Source: Pseudomonas bohemica (GTDB taxonomy: Bacteria > Pseudomonadota > Gammaproteobacteria > Pseudomonadales > Pseudomonadaceae). Taken from it: 64,000 nucleotides of DNA. Of this stretch, positions 1-9,743 are shown one piece after another. Each line of letters starts with the position of its first letter. The stretch's first letter is position 1. The position numbers were made by a program, and so were the translations under genes. The notes beneath the pieces were generated by a model that did no database searches, was not told the origin of the DNA, and was given only the letters and a program-made list of their open reading frames with translations. The stretch is taken from contig NZ_NKHL01000107.1 in the NCBI RefSeq assembly GCF_002934685.1, positions 80,238 through 144,237 of the forward strand. The letters run 5' to 3'.

Positions 1-632
1 GTGAACACCCGCCCACCCACCGGCCATTTGTCATAGATCCGGCCGTGGAGGATGTACAGCAGACAGTCGTGGCGCAGCAGATCGTCCGACTTCATCGGCC
101 GCCCTTTGCGCGCCAGATAGTCCGGCGATGCCACCAGCACCCGACGATTCCACGGTGCCAGCGGCATGGCGATGTAGTTGGCGTCTTCGATTACCCCGTT
201 GCGAATCGCCACATCCACCGGGTCGCGAAACATGTCGGCGAGCTGGTCGGAGACGAACAGGCGCAAATTCAGCGCCGGGTGCTGCCGACGAAACCCGGTC
301 AGCCACTTCAGCATCACGTTGCGCCCCAGGTCCGAAGGCATTGCCACCTGCAGCGTGCCTTGCAGCTCGGCGCTTTCGCGGTGCAGTTTCTCGCGGCCGT
401 CCCTCAGCGCATCGAGCACGGTTTGCGCCGTCGGCAAGTATTGCTCACCTTCGGCAGTCAGGCGCAGGCTGCGGGTCGAACGGGCGAACAGGCGGATGTC
501 CAGGTCGCGCTCCAGACGCTTGATCGCCGCGGCCACTTGCCCCGGCAGTAGATCAGCTTCACGTGCGGCATTGGAAAAACTGCCCAGTGCTGCTGTCCGA
601 ACGAATAGCGCCAGATCGTCGATGCGGATCAT
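1..632 (-). CDS. LysR-family transcriptional regulator (3' end cut by window edge)
   Basis: Reading the minus strand from the ATG at 632 gives an N-terminal winged helix-turn-helix (MIRIDDLALFVRTAALGSFS..., then LLPGQVAAAIKRLERDL and LFARSTRSLRLTAEG). After it comes the start of a periplasmic-binding-like effector domain. About 210 residues are present; the family is usually about 300, so roughly 90 C-terminal residues lie outside the window. It is divergent from the oxidoreductase at 765 across a 132-bp gap, the usual arrangement for a LysR protein that controls its neighbour. The effector is not predictable. No frame break was seen. Confidence 0.9.
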   Translation of the reverse strand, partial: MIRIDDLALFVRTAALGSFSNAAREADLLPGQVAAAIKRLERDLDIRLFARSTRSLRLTAEGEQYLPTAQTVLDALRDGREKLHRESAELQGTLQVAMPSDLGRNVMLKWLTGFRRQHPALNLRLFVSDQLADMFRDPVDVAIRNGVIEDANYIAMPLAPWNRRVLVASPDYLARKGRPMKSDDLLRHDCLLYILHGRIYDKWPVGGRVF

Positions 633-764
633 TTTCACTCCAGTTGTGAAAGTGTTGGCGCATTGTGCGGGTTTTTCTTGTTGATGGAGAAGACCAAGAT
701 AGGCCCACCTTTCAGCGAGCAGACTTTTCAGCTCACTCGCCCTCAACCATTAAGAGAGAACGCC

Positions 765-1772
765 ATGAAAGCCATCGCCTTCACCCAACACGGCCTGCCC
801 ATTGATGATCCCAAATCGCTGATGGACATGGACCTGCCCAAGCCAGCACCCGGCCCGCGTGACCTGCTGGTGGAGGTGCGCGCCATTTCCGTCAACCCCG
901 TGGACACCAAAATCCGTGCTGGCTCAGCGGCGACCGCCCCCAAAGTGGTGGGCTGGGATGCCGTCGGCGTCGTGCGCGAAGCCGGCAGCGAGGTCACGCT
1001 GTTCAAGGCCGGTGACGAGGTGTTCTACGCGGGCTCCATCGCTCGTCCGGGGAACTACAGCGAATTTCACCTGGTGGACGAGCGCATTGTCGGGCGCAAA
1101 CCCAAATCCATCGATAACGCCCACGCCGCTGCGCTGCCATTGACGTCGATTACCGCATGGGAACTGCTGTTCGACCGCCTGGGCGTACAGGAAGGTGCTG
1201 GCAAAGGCGACAGCCTGCTGATCATTGGTGCGGGCGGCGGCGTGGGTTCGATCCTCGTCCAACTGGCACGTCGATTGACCAGGTTGACCGTCATCGGCAC
1301 GGCATCGCGCCCGCAAACACAAGCGTGGGTCAAAGACCTGGGCGCGCACCATGTGATCGATCACAGCCAGCCGCTGGTGGCACAACTGGAGAAAATCGGC
1401 GTCGGCCAGGTCAGTCATGTTGCGAGCCTCACTCACACCGACAGCTACTTCACACAACTGATCGAGGCGCTGCGCCCACAAGGCAAACTGGCATTAATCG
1501 ACGACCCGAAAACCCTCGACGTGGTGCCGATGAAGCGCAAGGCGCTGTCGCTGCACTGGGAGCTGATGTTCACCCGATCGCTTTTCGAAACGCCGGACAT
1601 GATTGCCCAGCATGAACTGCTCAACCGCGTGTCGAGCCTGATCGACCAGGGCGTGCTGAAGACCACGCTGGGCGAGCATTTCGGGGCGATCAATGCCGAG
1701 AACCTGCGCCGCGCCCACGCCGTGATCGAAAGCGGCAAGGCCAAGGGCAAGATCGTGCTCGAAGGCTTCTAA
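765..1772 (+). CDS. Zinc-type alcohol dehydrogenase-like / quinone oxidoreductase family protein
   Basis: A 335-residue medium-chain dehydrogenase/reductase. The N-terminal GroES-like domain contains VNPVDTKIRAG. It is followed by an NAD(P)-binding Rossmann fold with the glycine motif GAGGGVGS near residue 155. The catalytic and structural zinc ligands of true alcohol dehydrogenases are not evident, so an NADPH-dependent quinone or enone reductase is more likely than an alcohol dehydrogenase. An in-frame ATG further upstream is less likely, because the ATG at 765 follows an AGAGAG ribosome site and begins MKAIAFTQHG, typical of the family. It is probably controlled by the divergent LysR gene. 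The substrate is unknown. Confidence 0.88.
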   Translation: MKAIAFTQHGLPIDDPKSLMDMDLPKPAPGPRDLLVEVRAISVNPVDTKIRAGSAATAPKVVGWDAVGVVREAGSEVTLFKAGDEVFYAGSIARPGNYSEFHLVDERIVGRKPKSIDNAHAAALPLTSITAWELLFDRLGVQEGAGKGDSLLIIGAGGGVGSILVQLARRLTRLTVIGTASRPQTQAWVKDLGAHHVIDHSQPLVAQLEKIGVGQVSHVASLTHTDSYFTQLIEALRPQGKLALIDDPKTLDVVPMKRKALSLHWELMFTRSLFETPDMIAQHELLNRVSSLIDQGVLKTTLGEHFGAINAENLRRAHAVIESGKAKGKIVLEGF

Positions 1773-1928
1773 ACCAACCGTTCAACCGACTGGCTGCATG
1801 TGAAGATCGGCGCTACGTCGGCGCCGACTCACTGCTGCGTTACATCCGCCCGCCGGCACCTCTCATTTGCCCCAATGCCGTCGCTCTGCTAGTGTCGCGC
1901 CGGTTTACCGTCTACCGGGATAGCCGCC

Positions 1929-2171
1929 ATGGCCCGCAAGAAAGCTGCACTGGATTTCGAACAGTCCCTCACCGATCTGCAAACGCTGGTCGAGCGTCTG
2001 GAGAACGGCGAGCTGTCGCTGGAAGATTCATTGACCGCCTTCGAACAAGGCATCCGCCTGACGCGTGAGTGCCAGAGCGCGCTGGCGCAGGCCGAACAGA
2101 AGGTCCAGGTGTTACTGGAGCGCGATGGCGAGCTGGCCGAGGAACCCTTCGACGCGGAACAGCCAGAATGA
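1929..2171 (+). CDS. xseB: Exodeoxyribonuclease VII small subunit
   Basis: An 80-residue protein with the XseB signature: [27 protein letters not shown] falls in residues 9-35, followed by FEQGIRL. XseB binds XseA to form exonuclease VII, which degrades single-stranded DNA from both ends. The C-terminus is acidic. Its stop overlaps the ispA start as ATGA, so the two are translationally coupled. This xseB-ispA-dxs order is standard in Pseudomonas. Confidence 0.97.
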   Translation: MARKKAALDFEQSLTDLQTLVERLENGELSLEDSLTAFEQGIRLTRECQSALAQAEQKVQVLLERDGELAEEPFDAEQPE

Positions 2172-3055
2172 TCGCCGAGTATCAGGCCCTCAGTCAGGCG
2201 CGCGTCAATGCAGCGCTTGAAAACCTGTTCAATGCCCCTTCCGCCGAACTCACCCGCCTCTATCAGGCCATGCGCTACAGCGTCACCAACGGCGGCAAGC
2301 GCGTACGCCCACTGCTGGTTTACGCCGCCTGTGAAGCGCTGGGCGGCGATGCAGAGCGGGGCAACGGTGCAGCCTGTGCGGTCGAGCTGATCCACGCGTA
2401 CTCGTTGGTCCACGACGATCTGCCGGCCATGGACGACGACGATCTGCGTCGCGGCCTGCCCACCACACACAAGGCGTTTGATGAAGCCTGCGCGATCCTC
2501 GCTGGCGACGGTCTGCAAAGCCTGGCGTTCGGCGTGCTGAGCGACGGCAAGCTCAACCCACAAGATGCCGAGACACGCCTGAAAATGGTCGCCGTCCTGG
2601 CTCACGCCGCTGGCCCTGCCGGCATGGTCGGCGGACAAGCGATCGATCTCGGTTCGGTGGGCCTGAAGCTCGACCAGACCGCGCTGGAGTTCATGCACCG
2701 GCACAAAACGGGCGCTCTGATCGAGGCCAGCGTCAGGCTTGGCGCTCTGGCCAGCGGCCACGCCAGCCAGGTTCAGCTCGACTCGCTGCAGATCTACGCA
2801 CGCGCCGTCGGTCTGGCATTTCAGGTGCAGGACGACATTCTCGATGTCGAAAGCGACACCGCGACCCTCGGCAAACGCCAGGGTGCCGACATCGCCCGCG
2901 ACAAGCCGACCTACCCGGCTTTGCTGGGCCTGGAAGAAGCCAAGCATTATGCGATTGAGCTGCGAGATCAGGCCCTGGTGGCGCTGCGACCTTTCGACGC
3001 GGCCGCCGAGCCTTTGCGTGCATTGGCGCGTTATATCGTCGAACGCCGCAACTGA
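2168..3055 (+). CDS. ispA: (2E,6E)-farnesyl diphosphate synthase (polyprenyl synthetase)
   Basis: A 295-residue prenyltransferase that condenses isopentenyl diphosphate with dimethylallyl and geranyl diphosphate to give farnesyl diphosphate. The first aspartate-rich motif [10 protein letters not shown] lies near residues 83-92 and the second, QDDILD, near residue 220. NGGKRVRP and KTGALI are also present. The chosen ATG overlaps the xseB stop by 4 bp, and the upstream extension of the frame only reads through xseB. It acts directly downstream of the MEP pathway whose first enzyme, dxs, follows. Confidence 0.97.
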   Translation: MIAEYQALSQARVNAALENLFNAPSAELTRLYQAMRYSVTNGGKRVRPLLVYAACEALGGDAERGNGAACAVELIHAYSLVHDDLPAMDDDDLRRGLPTTHKAFDEACAILAGDGLQSLAFGVLSDGKLNPQDAETRLKMVAVLAHAAGPAGMVGGQAIDLGSVGLKLDQTALEFMHRHKTGALIEASVRLGALASGHASQVQLDSLQIYARAVGLAFQVQDDILDVESDTATLGKRQGADIARDKPTYPALLGLEEAKHYAIELRDQALVALRPFDAAAEPLRALARYIVERRN

Positions 3056-3076
3056 TCGTCCGCCCGCGCTCTTGTC

Positions 3077-3165
3077 TGTGGCAGCGCGCTTGCGCCCGAT
3101 TCATGGGTACATCAAACATATTTTCGTAGCCAGATGGATTTATCGCGGGCAAGCGCGCTCCTACA
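3077..3165. repeat. REPIN (REP doublet), family A, left half degenerate
   Basis: The right REP (3143-3165) reads TCGCGGGCAAGCGCGCTCC and then TACA. The left REP (3077-3099) is its inverted partner with several changes (TGTGGCAGCGCGCTTGCGCCC). The pair can fold as a long hairpin. It occupies most of the 232-bp ispA-dxs gap. The same core (GCGCGCTTGCCCGCGA) recurs at four other gaps in this window. Confidence 0.8.
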
Positions 3166-3287
3166 AAGGGTCAGGCCGTTGCATCCGGTCTCGCTGCCTG
3201 GATTTGAACATCCATCGGATTCAGTTCATGGGCAGCTCGCGATGCATCAGGTAAACTGCCGCCTCTTTCACTATAACGATTCGCCTG

Positions 3288-5177
3288 ATGCCCACGACGT
3301 TCAAAGAGATTCCCCGCGAGCGCCCGTCCACGCCACTGCTTGACAAGGCAGCGACGCCGGAAGGCCTGCGCCGGTTAGGTGAAGCCGAGCTCGAAGCCCT
3401 GGCTGACGAACTGCGCCTGGAGCTGCTCTATACCGTTGGCCAGACCGGTGGGCACTTCGGTGCCGGCCTTGGCGTCATCGAGCTGACCGTGGCCCTGCAT
3501 TACGTTTTCGATACCCCCGACGACCGGCTGGTCTGGGACGTCGGCCATCAGGCGTATCCGCACAAGATTCTCACCGGCCGTCGTGAGCGGATGTCGACCC
3601 TGCGCCAGAAAGGCGGCGTAGCGGCCTTTCCGCGTCGCGGCGAGAGCGAGTACGACACCTTTGGCGTCGGTCACTCCAGCACCTCCATCAGCGCCGCGCT
3701 GGGCATGGCGATTGCCTCCCGCCTCCAAGGCAGCGAGCGCAAGTCCATCGCTGTCATCGGCGACGGCGCCCTGACTGCCGGCATGGCATTCGAGGCGTTG
3801 AACCACGCCCCCGAGGTCAACGCCGACATGCTGGTGATCCTCAACGACAACGACATGTCGATCTCGCGCAACGTCGGCGGCCTGTCGAACTACTTGGCGA
3901 AGATCCTTTCCAGCCGCACTTACGCCAGCATGCGCGAAGGCAGCAAGAAGGTGCTTTCGCGCTTGCCCGGCGCATGGGAAATCGCCCGCCGCACCGAGGA
4001 ATACGCCAAAGGCATGCTAGTGCCGGGCACCTTGTTCGAAGAGTTGGGCTGGAACTACATCGGCCCTATCGACGGCCATGACCTGCCGACGCTTATCGCC
4101 ACCTTGCGCAACATGCGTGACTTGAAAGGTCCGCAGTTCCTGCACGTCGTCACCAAAAAGGGCAAGGGTTTCGCCCCGGCCGAGGTCGACCCGATCGGCT
4201 ACCATGCGATCACCAAGCTCGACCCCCTGGACGCGCCCGCCGAGCCAAAAAAGGCCAGTGGACCGAAATATTCCGGTGTCTTTGGCCAGTGGCTGTGCGA
4301 CATGGCGGACGCCGACGAGCGCCTCGTCGGCATTACCCCGGCGATGAAAGAAGGCTCCGATCTGGTCGCGTTCAGCGAGCGTTTCCCTGAGCGGTATTTC
4401 GATGTCGCGATTGCCGAGCAGCACGCGGTGACGCTGGCAGCGGGCATGGCTTGCGAGGGCGCAAAACCTGTGGTGGCGATCTACTCGACCTTCCTGCAGC
4501 GCGGTTACGACCAATTGATCCACGACGTCGCGGTGCAGAATCTGGACGTACTGTTCGCCATCGACCGTGCAGGTCTGGTCGGTGAAGACGGCCCGACTCA
4601 CGCGGGCAGCTTCGACTTGTCGTTCCTTCGGTGCGTCCCCAACATGCTGGTGATGACCCCGAGTGACGAGAACGAACTGCGCAGGATGCTCAGCACCGGC
4701 CACTTGTTCAACGGCCCGGCCGCCGTGCGTTACCCGCGTGGCACTGGCCCGAACGCCGTAATCGACAGCGGGCTGGAACCATTGGAGATCGGCAAGGGCA
4801 TCGTCCGTCGTGAAGGCAACAAGGTCGCGATGCTGGTGTTTGGTGTGCAACTGGCCGATGCGTTGAAAGTCGCCGAGAAGATCGACGCAACGGTGGTCGA
4901 CATGCGCTTCGTCAAGCCACTGGACGAGGCTTTGGTCCGCGACATCGCCGCCCGCCACGATCTGCTGGTGACCATCGAAGAAAACGCCATCATGGGCGGC
5001 GCCGGTGCGGCGGTCAGCGAGTTTCTGGCGCGGGAAAACATTCTCAAGTCCGTGCTGCATCTGGGCTTGCCGGATGTTTACGTCGAACACGCCAAACCCG
5101 CGCAGATGCTCGCAGAATGCGGGCTGGATGCGGACGGGATTGAAGCGTCGATCAACAAGCGTCTGCAAAAGACTTGA
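3288..5177 (+). CDS. dxs: 1-deoxy-D-xylulose-5-phosphate synthase
   Basis: A 629-residue thiamine-diphosphate enzyme that makes DXP from pyruvate and glyceraldehyde 3-phosphate, the first step of the MEP isoprenoid pathway and a source for thiamine and pyridoxal. The ThDP/Mg site [16 protein letters not shown] begins near residue 158, with LNDNDMSIS following. The pyrimidine-domain motif [12 protein letters not shown] is near residue 373 and the transketolase C-terminal domain ends the protein. The length fits the family. It is third in the xseB-ispA-dxs cluster but separated from ispA by a REPIN-bearing gap, so it may have its own promoter. Confidence 0.98.
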   Translation: MPTTFKEIPRERPSTPLLDKAATPEGLRRLGEAELEALADELRLELLYTVGQTGGHFGAGLGVIELTVALHYVFDTPDDRLVWDVGHQAYPHKILTGRRERMSTLRQKGGVAAFPRRGESEYDTFGVGHSSTSISAALGMAIASRLQGSERKSIAVIGDGALTAGMAFEALNHAPEVNADMLVILNDNDMSISRNVGGLSNYLAKILSSRTYASMREGSKKVLSRLPGAWEIARRTEEYAKGMLVPGTLFEELGWNYIGPIDGHDLPTLIATLRNMRDLKGPQFLHVVTKKGKGFAPAEVDPIGYHAITKLDPLDAPAEPKKASGPKYSGVFGQWLCDMADADERLVGITPAMKEGSDLVAFSERFPERYFDVAIAEQHAVTLAAGMACEGAKPVVAIYSTFLQRGYDQLIHDVAVQNLDVLFAIDRAGLVGEDGPTHAGSFDLSFLRCVPNMLVMTPSDENELRRMLSTGHLFNGPAAVRYPRGTGPNAVIDSGLEPLEIGKGIVRREGNKVAMLVFGVQLADALKVAEKIDATVVDMRFVKPLDEALVRDIAARHDLLVTIEENAIMGGAGAAVSEFLARENILKSVLHLGLPDVYVEHAKPAQMLAECGLDADGIEASINKRLQKT

Positions 5178-5236
5178 TCGCTGCACGCGCCTGCGATCAT
5201 CTGCCCCCTTCGCTACTTAACGGATGTTGGATGACC

Positions 5237-5327
5237 TGTGGAGTGATCTTGCTCGCGAAGACTGACGTTCAGACGCTGAATATGCTGTAAATGTTCAGCC
5301 GCTTTCGTGAGCAAGCTCACTCCCCCA
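5237..5327. repeat. REPIN (REP doublet), family B
   Basis: Two inverted copies of a REP unlike family A. The left half contains GAGTGATCTTGCTCGCGAAG (5241-5260) and the right half TTCGTGAGCAAGCTCACTCC (5304-5323). The element lies between dxs and the btuB-like gene, with about 50 bp between the halves. A second copy of this family is at 24706-24797. Confidence 0.8.
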
Positions 5328-5361
5328 GTGTCCGCGTCGACCAAACTCTTTGCCGAACCTC

Positions 5362-7245
5362 ATGAATTTTTCCCGCCTCGCGCTCGCCCTGTCCTTGCTG
5401 CCAATCCCCCAGGCCTTCGCCGACCTTCCGGATCGAGAAGATGCCTTGAAGCTGTCCGATGTCCTCATCAGCGCCAACCGTCAGGTCGAACAGCGCGATG
5501 CCAGCACAGCGGCAAACACGGTTTTCACCCGGACCGATATCGAGCGTCTGCAACCGACCGGCGTCACTGACCTGCTCAATCGCGTGCCGGGCGTGCAGGT
5601 GGCGCCGAGCGGCGGGCGCGGCAGTCTGCCGGGCATTTACATTCGCGGGACGAAGGCGGCGCAAAGCCTGGTGCTGGTCGACGGTCAGCGCATCGCCAAC
5701 GCCACGTCCGCCGACAGCGCCCTGCAGTACCTCAATGTCGAGCAGATCGAGCGGGTCGAAGTGCTGCGTGGGTCGCGTTCGGTGGTTTACGGGGCCGATG
5801 CCATTGGCGGCGTTATCCAGATCTTCACCCGACGCGGCGCAGAACAAGGCCTGCAAGCGCGCCTGCACAGCGGCTTCGGCAACCGCGATACTTGGCAGAA
5901 CAGTCTTGGCCTCTCGGGCGGCGACGAGCAGACCCGTTTCGACCTGAGCACCAGCCTGGACGAAACCGCAGGCATCGATCGCACCGGCCCCTCTTTCGCC
6001 AGCGATGCCGATCACGATGCCTACCGCAACAAATCCTACAGTCTGAACCTGAGTCATTGGCTGACCGATGACGTGGAAGTCGGCTTCAATGCCCTGGATA
6101 ACAAGGGCAAGACTGAGTTCGACAACCCGTTCGGCCTGTTCGACCCGATCACCTTTAACAGCGTCGGCCAGCAGCAGTACAGCGATTTCGACCTCAGCAG
6201 TCTCGGCGCTTACATGGACGCCCGAATCAACGACCGCTGGAAAACCCGCCTTGAAGTGGGTCACAGCGAAAACCGCGAGAAGACGTACGACAAGCTCAGC
6301 GATGACCGCTACGTGTTCAACACCTATCGCGATTCGGTGAACTGGCAGAACGACCTGACGCTGAACGAGCGCAACAGTTTGATGCTCGGCGGCGACTGGT
6401 ATGAGGATCGGGTCAACAGCAGCACGCCCTTCGACGAAGACAGCCGCTGGAACCGCGCGGCATTCATTCAACATCGTTTCAAGGGTGAAGGTTTTTCCAC
6501 TGAACTGGGCCTGCGTCATGATCAGAACCAGCAATTCGGCAGCCAGAACACCTGGAGCGGCACACTGACCGTGCCTGTCAACGAGGCCAATGATGTGCTG
6601 CTTTCCTACAGCGAAGGCTTCCGCGCGCCGACATTCAATGATCTGTATTACCCCGGCTTCAGCAACCCGAATCTCAAGCCCGAGCACTCCAAAAGCTACG
6701 AACTGCAATGGCGCAGTCGCTTGAGCGACACCAGCAAACTCGAGGCGTCGCTGTACCGCACCGACCTGGAAGACGCAATTGCACTCGATAGCGACTTCCG
6801 GCCGAAGAACATCGGTTCGGCAAGGATCAACGGTTTCGAAGCGTCGCTTGAGCAACGACTGTTCGGCTGGACCGGCAGACTCGGCGGCTCGATCATCGAT
6901 CCCCGCGACCGCGACACCGGACATACGCTCAACCGACGTGCACGCCGCACCGTGAATCTCGACCTCGACCGCCAGTTCGATCGCCTCGGCGTCGGCGCAA
7001 GTTGGCAGGCGGTGAGCAGCAGTTACAACGACGAGGCGAACACCCAGAGCATCGGTGGTTACGCGTTGTTTGGCCTGCGCAGCAGTTGGAAGGTCAGTGA
7101 TGAAGTGAAGCTGGAATTCAAGCTGGATAACGCGCTGGACAAGCGCTACAGCCGCACGCTGTACAGCTTTGACGGGAACAATTATGGGTATCGCGAAGAG
7201 GGCCGGACCTGGATGTTGGGGATGACCTGGACACCAAGCCTGTGA
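5362..7245 (+). CDS. btuB: TonB-dependent vitamin B12 receptor (BtuB-like)
   Basis: A 627-residue outer-membrane receptor. The signal peptide is MNFSRLALALSLLPIPQAFA, followed by a TonB-box-like stretch (LSDVLISANR, near residues 31-40). A plug domain (TDLLNRVPGVQV, IRGTKAAQSLVLVDGQR, YGADAIGGVIQI) and a 22-strand-type barrel follow, the barrel ending in an aromatic-rich strand (TWMLGMTWTPSL). Similarity is to BtuB rather than siderophore receptors, supported by the convergent BtuF-like gene. I chose ATG 5362 over the in-frame TTG 5350 because it starts a clean signal peptide. No cobalamin riboswitch was recognised in the 184-bp leader gap, which is mostly REPIN. Confidence 0.88.
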   Translation: MNFSRLALALSLLPIPQAFADLPDREDALKLSDVLISANRQVEQRDASTAANTVFTRTDIERLQPTGVTDLLNRVPGVQVAPSGGRGSLPGIYIRGTKAAQSLVLVDGQRIANATSADSALQYLNVEQIERVEVLRGSRSVVYGADAIGGVIQIFTRRGAEQGLQARLHSGFGNRDTWQNSLGLSGGDEQTRFDLSTSLDETAGIDRTGPSFASDADHDAYRNKSYSLNLSHWLTDDVEVGFNALDNKGKTEFDNPFGLFDPITFNSVGQQQYSDFDLSSLGAYMDARINDRWKTRLEVGHSENREKTYDKLSDDRYVFNTYRDSVNWQNDLTLNERNSLMLGGDWYEDRVNSSTPFDEDSRWNRAAFIQHRFKGEGFSTELGLRHDQNQQFGSQNTWSGTLTVPVNEANDVLLSYSEGFRAPTFNDLYYPGFSNPNLKPEHSKSYELQWRSRLSDTSKLEASLYRTDLEDAIALDSDFRPKNIGSARINGFEASLEQRLFGWTGRLGGSIIDPRDRDTGHTLNRRARRTVNLDLDRQFDRLGVGASWQAVSSSYNDEANTQSIGGYALFGLRSSWKVSDEVKLEFKLDNALDKRYSRTLYSFDGNNYGYREEGRTWMLGMTWTPSL

Positions 7246-7257
7246 CGCAGGGTTCCC

Positions 7258-7345
7258 TGTAGAAGCGAGCTTGCCCGCGATTCAGTCCGTCAATTGGCAC
7301 AGCGTCTTCAGAAAGACCGCAATCGCACGCAAGCGCGCTCCTGCA
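7258..7345. repeat. REPIN, family A, at a convergent gene end
   Basis: Inverted REPs at 7258-7280 (TGTAGAAGCGAGCTTGCCCG...) and 7323-7345 (TCGCACGCAAGCGCGCTCC...). The element fills almost all of the gap between the 3' ends of btuB and the BtuF-like gene. There is no separate rho-independent terminator, so this hairpin may serve both transcripts. Confidence 0.78.
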
Positions 7346-7354
7346 GCCGGATAT

Positions 7355-8140
7355 TCATCGATCCGGCGATAACACTGCACATAACTTCGCCACCGCACCC
7401 AACATCTGCCCACTCGGCCGCTCGATGCCGTTATCCGGCACCACCAGCAACCGGGCTTTAAGCGACGCCCAGGTTTTCCAGATGTTCAGTTGCGACGTCG
7501 AACCGGCAACGACCACCTCGGGATTTCGCTGCAGAACGGCTTCAAGGCTGACCTGAGGCGCGGTCTGACTCACATCGGCAAAGACGTTACGCGCCCCGCA
7601 GACACTCAGTGCATCACTGATGATCTGCCCGCCGCCCACGGTGTAGAGCGGTTGATCCCACACCTGATAGAACACGCTCAGGGGCGTGTCCCGGTGATAG
7701 CGCGTTCTCAGCTCGGCCAATCGCTGACGAAACTCACCCGCCACCTGCCTCCCTTGCCCTGCACGACCCAGCCGCGCACCAATCTGCTCGATCTGATCGG
7801 CCAGCTGCTCCAGCGTGTGCGGCTCTGCGGTGAAAGTGGGAATGTTCAGGCGCTGCAACTGATCACGCTGAGCGGCACTGACGCTGCCAGGCCACAGCAG
7901 CAGAAGATCGGGCCGCAGGCTGAGCAATCGCTCCATTTCCAGCTGCCCGTACCGACCCACCGAAGGCAAAGCCGCGACAGACGCCGGACGATCGCCGCCA
8001 TCCAGCACCCCGACCAACAGGTCGGCAGCATCCAGTTCAATGACGATTTCAGTCAGCGAAGGCGCAAGGCTCACGACTCGCTCGGCTGCGCTGACGTGCC
8101 AGGCCGCCAGCAACAGCAGACAGAAGATGGAGGGGCGCAT
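7355..8140 (-). CDS. Cobalamin-binding periplasmic protein (BtuF-like ABC substrate-binding protein)
   Basis: 261 residues from the ATG at 8140: signal peptide MRPSIFCLLLLAAWHVSA, then the BtuF/FhuD-type fold opening VVSLAPSLTEIVIELDAA and a second lobe with SVFYQVWDQPLYTVGG. Its role would be to capture B12 in the periplasm after BtuB import and hand it to an inner-membrane BtuCD. No btuC or btuD lies in this window. A longer ATG start at 8209 would put 23 non-hydrophobic residues before the signal peptide and is rejected. It converges with btuB, which supports cobalamin as ligand. The possibility that it binds another metal chelate is not excluded. Confidence 0.85.
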   Translation of the reverse strand: MRPSIFCLLLLAAWHVSAAERVVSLAPSLTEIVIELDAADLLVGVLDGGDRPASVAALPSVGRYGQLEMERLLSLRPDLLLLWPGSVSAAQRDQLQRLNIPTFTAEPHTLEQLADQIEQIGARLGRAGQGRQVAGEFRQRLAELRTRYHRDTPLSVFYQVWDQPLYTVGGGQIISDALSVCGARNVFADVSQTAPQVSLEAVLQRNPEVVVAGSTSQLNIWKTWASLKARLLVVPDNGIERPSGQMLGAVAKLCAVLSPDR

Positions 8141-8212
8141 CAGGCTAACTGATGCGCGATGCAGCAGCGTACGAACGCGCCAAGCCTGACAGACGCCAAA
8201 CATTGCCAAATG

Positions 8213-8830
8213 TCACGCCGGATCGACTTCACTCTGATGCTCGTTGCCCATCATGTGGCCAAGTTTGCCGGCTTTGGTCGCCAGATAGAGCTTGTTGTGC
8301 GGGTTATGGCCGGTATGCAGCGGGACGCGTTCGGCGACGGCAATGCCCATGTCGGTCAAGGCTTTGACCTTACGCGGATTGTTGGTCATCAGACGCAGCG
8401 ACTTCACGCCCAGGTGCTCCAGCATCGGCAGGCAGATCGCGTAATCGCGCTGGTCGGCGGCAAAGCCCAGGCGTTCGTTGGCCTCGACAGTATCAGCACC
8501 GCCATCCTGCAGCTCGTAGGCGCGGATCTTGTTCATCAAACCAATGCCGCGTCCTTCCTGGCGCAGGTACAGCAAAACACCACGGCCTTCGGACGCAATC
8601 GCGCGTAAGGCGGCTTCCAGCTGGGAACCGCAGTCGCAGCGCTGGCTGAACAGCGCATCGCCCGTCAGGCATTCGGAATGCACCCGACCGAGAACCGGAG
8701 CGCCGTCGGATACATCGCCAAGGCTGAGGACTACATGTTCACGACCGGTTTCCTGCTCGAGGAAGCCGTTCATTTTGAAAGTGGCAAAAGGGGTAGGCAG
8801 CTTGGAAGCCGCGACAAATACGACGGGCAC
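8213..8830 (-). CDS. ribA: GTP cyclohydrolase II
   Basis: 205 residues from a GTG start at 8830, which is preceded by AGGAG at 6-nt spacing. Upstream in-frame codons lack a ribosome site, and 205 is the usual Pseudomonas length. RibA opens GTP to the pyrimidine precursor of riboflavin. Zinc ligands are intact: C54, C65 and C67 in [18 protein letters not shown]. The catalytic region [11 protein letters not shown] and TNNPRKV are also present. It is the last gene of the minus-strand rib-thiL-pgpA cluster. It is the copy likely to provide this activity, because the RibA domain of RibBA upstream has lost these cysteines. Confidence 0.97.
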   Translation of the reverse strand: MPVVFVAASKLPTPFATFKMNGFLEQETGREHVVLSLGDVSDGAPVLGRVHSECLTGDALFSQRCDCGSQLEAALRAIASEGRGVLLYLRQEGRGIGLMNKIRAYELQDGGADTVEANERLGFAADQRDYAICLPMLEHLGVKSLRLMTNNPRKVKALTDMGIAVAERVPLHTGHNPHNKLYLATKAGKLGHMMGNEHQSEVDPA

Positions 8831-8941
8831 CGTGTGCTCCTGATCAGTATGGGGGCTGGAAATTCGCAAGGCGGCATTGTAACAGCAGGTTCCGACAGGC
8901 GCTTAGGCTGAATTGTCGGCTATTCAGATCAACAAGTTTGA

Positions 8942-9733
8942 TCATTGTCCAACTTGCTCCTTATCACGATGATCAACTGCATCGAACGGATAAGGCTGCT
9001 TCCAGTGCGCGAAGATGGGCCGCAGCTTGCCGGAATGCACCAGTTGCGCCATACGCCGATCGAACAGATCGCGCAAAAAGCGACCCCGCGCGTTATCGGC
9101 AAAGCTCAGATACAAGGGGATCGTCGTCAGGTACGTGGTGCGAAAACGCTGCGGCAGCTTGGTCTGCCGGAGGATGAAGTCGATTTCCGGCTTCGCATCG
9201 ATGTACAGGTCAGCACGGCTGTGGTCGAGCATCGGGAGAATATGGTCGCGCCGGGCGACTTCATTGAAGTGCATCGCGTTGGGCAGGTAATGCTGATACT
9301 CATACCCGCGAACCCACGCCAAGCGAAAACTGCCAAGGGTTTGCAAGGTCGGAGCCGGCTCGGACGCCAGGCTCAGCGCATAGATTTGGTCAACGTCGTA
9401 ATGCCATTTCGTGTACAGCGTGCCCTCAACTTCGTTCTCGTAGGCGCCAACCCAGGCGTCGGCTTGGCCGCGCTGCACCAGGCCGACCGCGCGGGTGTAG
9501 GGCTCGATGCGCGCCTGGACCTTGATCCCGGCCGGTTCGAAGAGCTCGCGCATCAGATCCCAACCCAGCCCGGTGCCGTCGGCCTCGGTGTAATCGTTCC
9601 AGTGTTCGCTGACCAGCACGATATCGTCAGGCTGGTCGGACAGGGAATCGGCCCGGGCCGGGCTTATAGCCACCGCGAAGCCCATCGTCAGCAACGACAC
9701 GCCCAGCAACCATTTCATCCCGGCGCGCCCCAT
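8942..9733 (-). CDS. Periplasmic solute-binding protein, family 3 type (transporter substrate-binding domain)
   Basis: 263 residues. The N-terminus is MGRAGMKWLLGVSLLTMGF with a cleavage site around ISPARA. A type-II periplasmic-binding fold follows (GLGWDLMRELFEPAGIKV, QRGQADAWVGAYENE, and near the end FLRDLFDRRMAQL). It resembles polar amino-acid binding proteins, but no permease or ATPase is adjacent, so it may be an orphan binding protein. It starts 10 bp after pgpA stops, so it is very probably co-transcribed with thiL-pgpA. ATG 9733 has an AGGG at 8-nt spacing; ATG 9718 is an alternative start. The ligand is unknown. Confidence 0.8.
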   Translation of the reverse strand: MGRAGMKWLLGVSLLTMGFAVAISPARADSLSDQPDDIVLVSEHWNDYTEADGTGLGWDLMRELFEPAGIKVQARIEPYTRAVGLVQRGQADAWVGAYENEVEGTLYTKWHYDVDQIYALSLASEPAPTLQTLGSFRLAWVRGYEYQHYLPNAMHFNEVARRDHILPMLDHSRADLYIDAKPEIDFILRQTKLPQRFRTTYLTTIPLYLSFADNARGRFLRDLFDRRMAQLVHSGKLRPIFAHWKQPYPFDAVDHRDKEQVGQ

Positions 9734-9743
9734 GAGTCGGTCC

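Noticed and set aside
1773..1928. GC-rich inverted repeat after the dehydrogenase gene as terminator
   Set aside because: The short GGCGC/GCGCC stem has no following T-tract and could be chance in GC-rich DNA.
5178..5361. Cobalamin riboswitch upstream of btuB
   Set aside because: The gap is mostly a REPIN, too short for the usual element of about 200 nt, and no B12-box was recognised.
5317..6924. 535-codon minus-strand frame
   Set aside because: Antisense to the BtuB-like receptor; hydrophobic Val/Ala-rich composition reflects the reverse complement of receptor codons.
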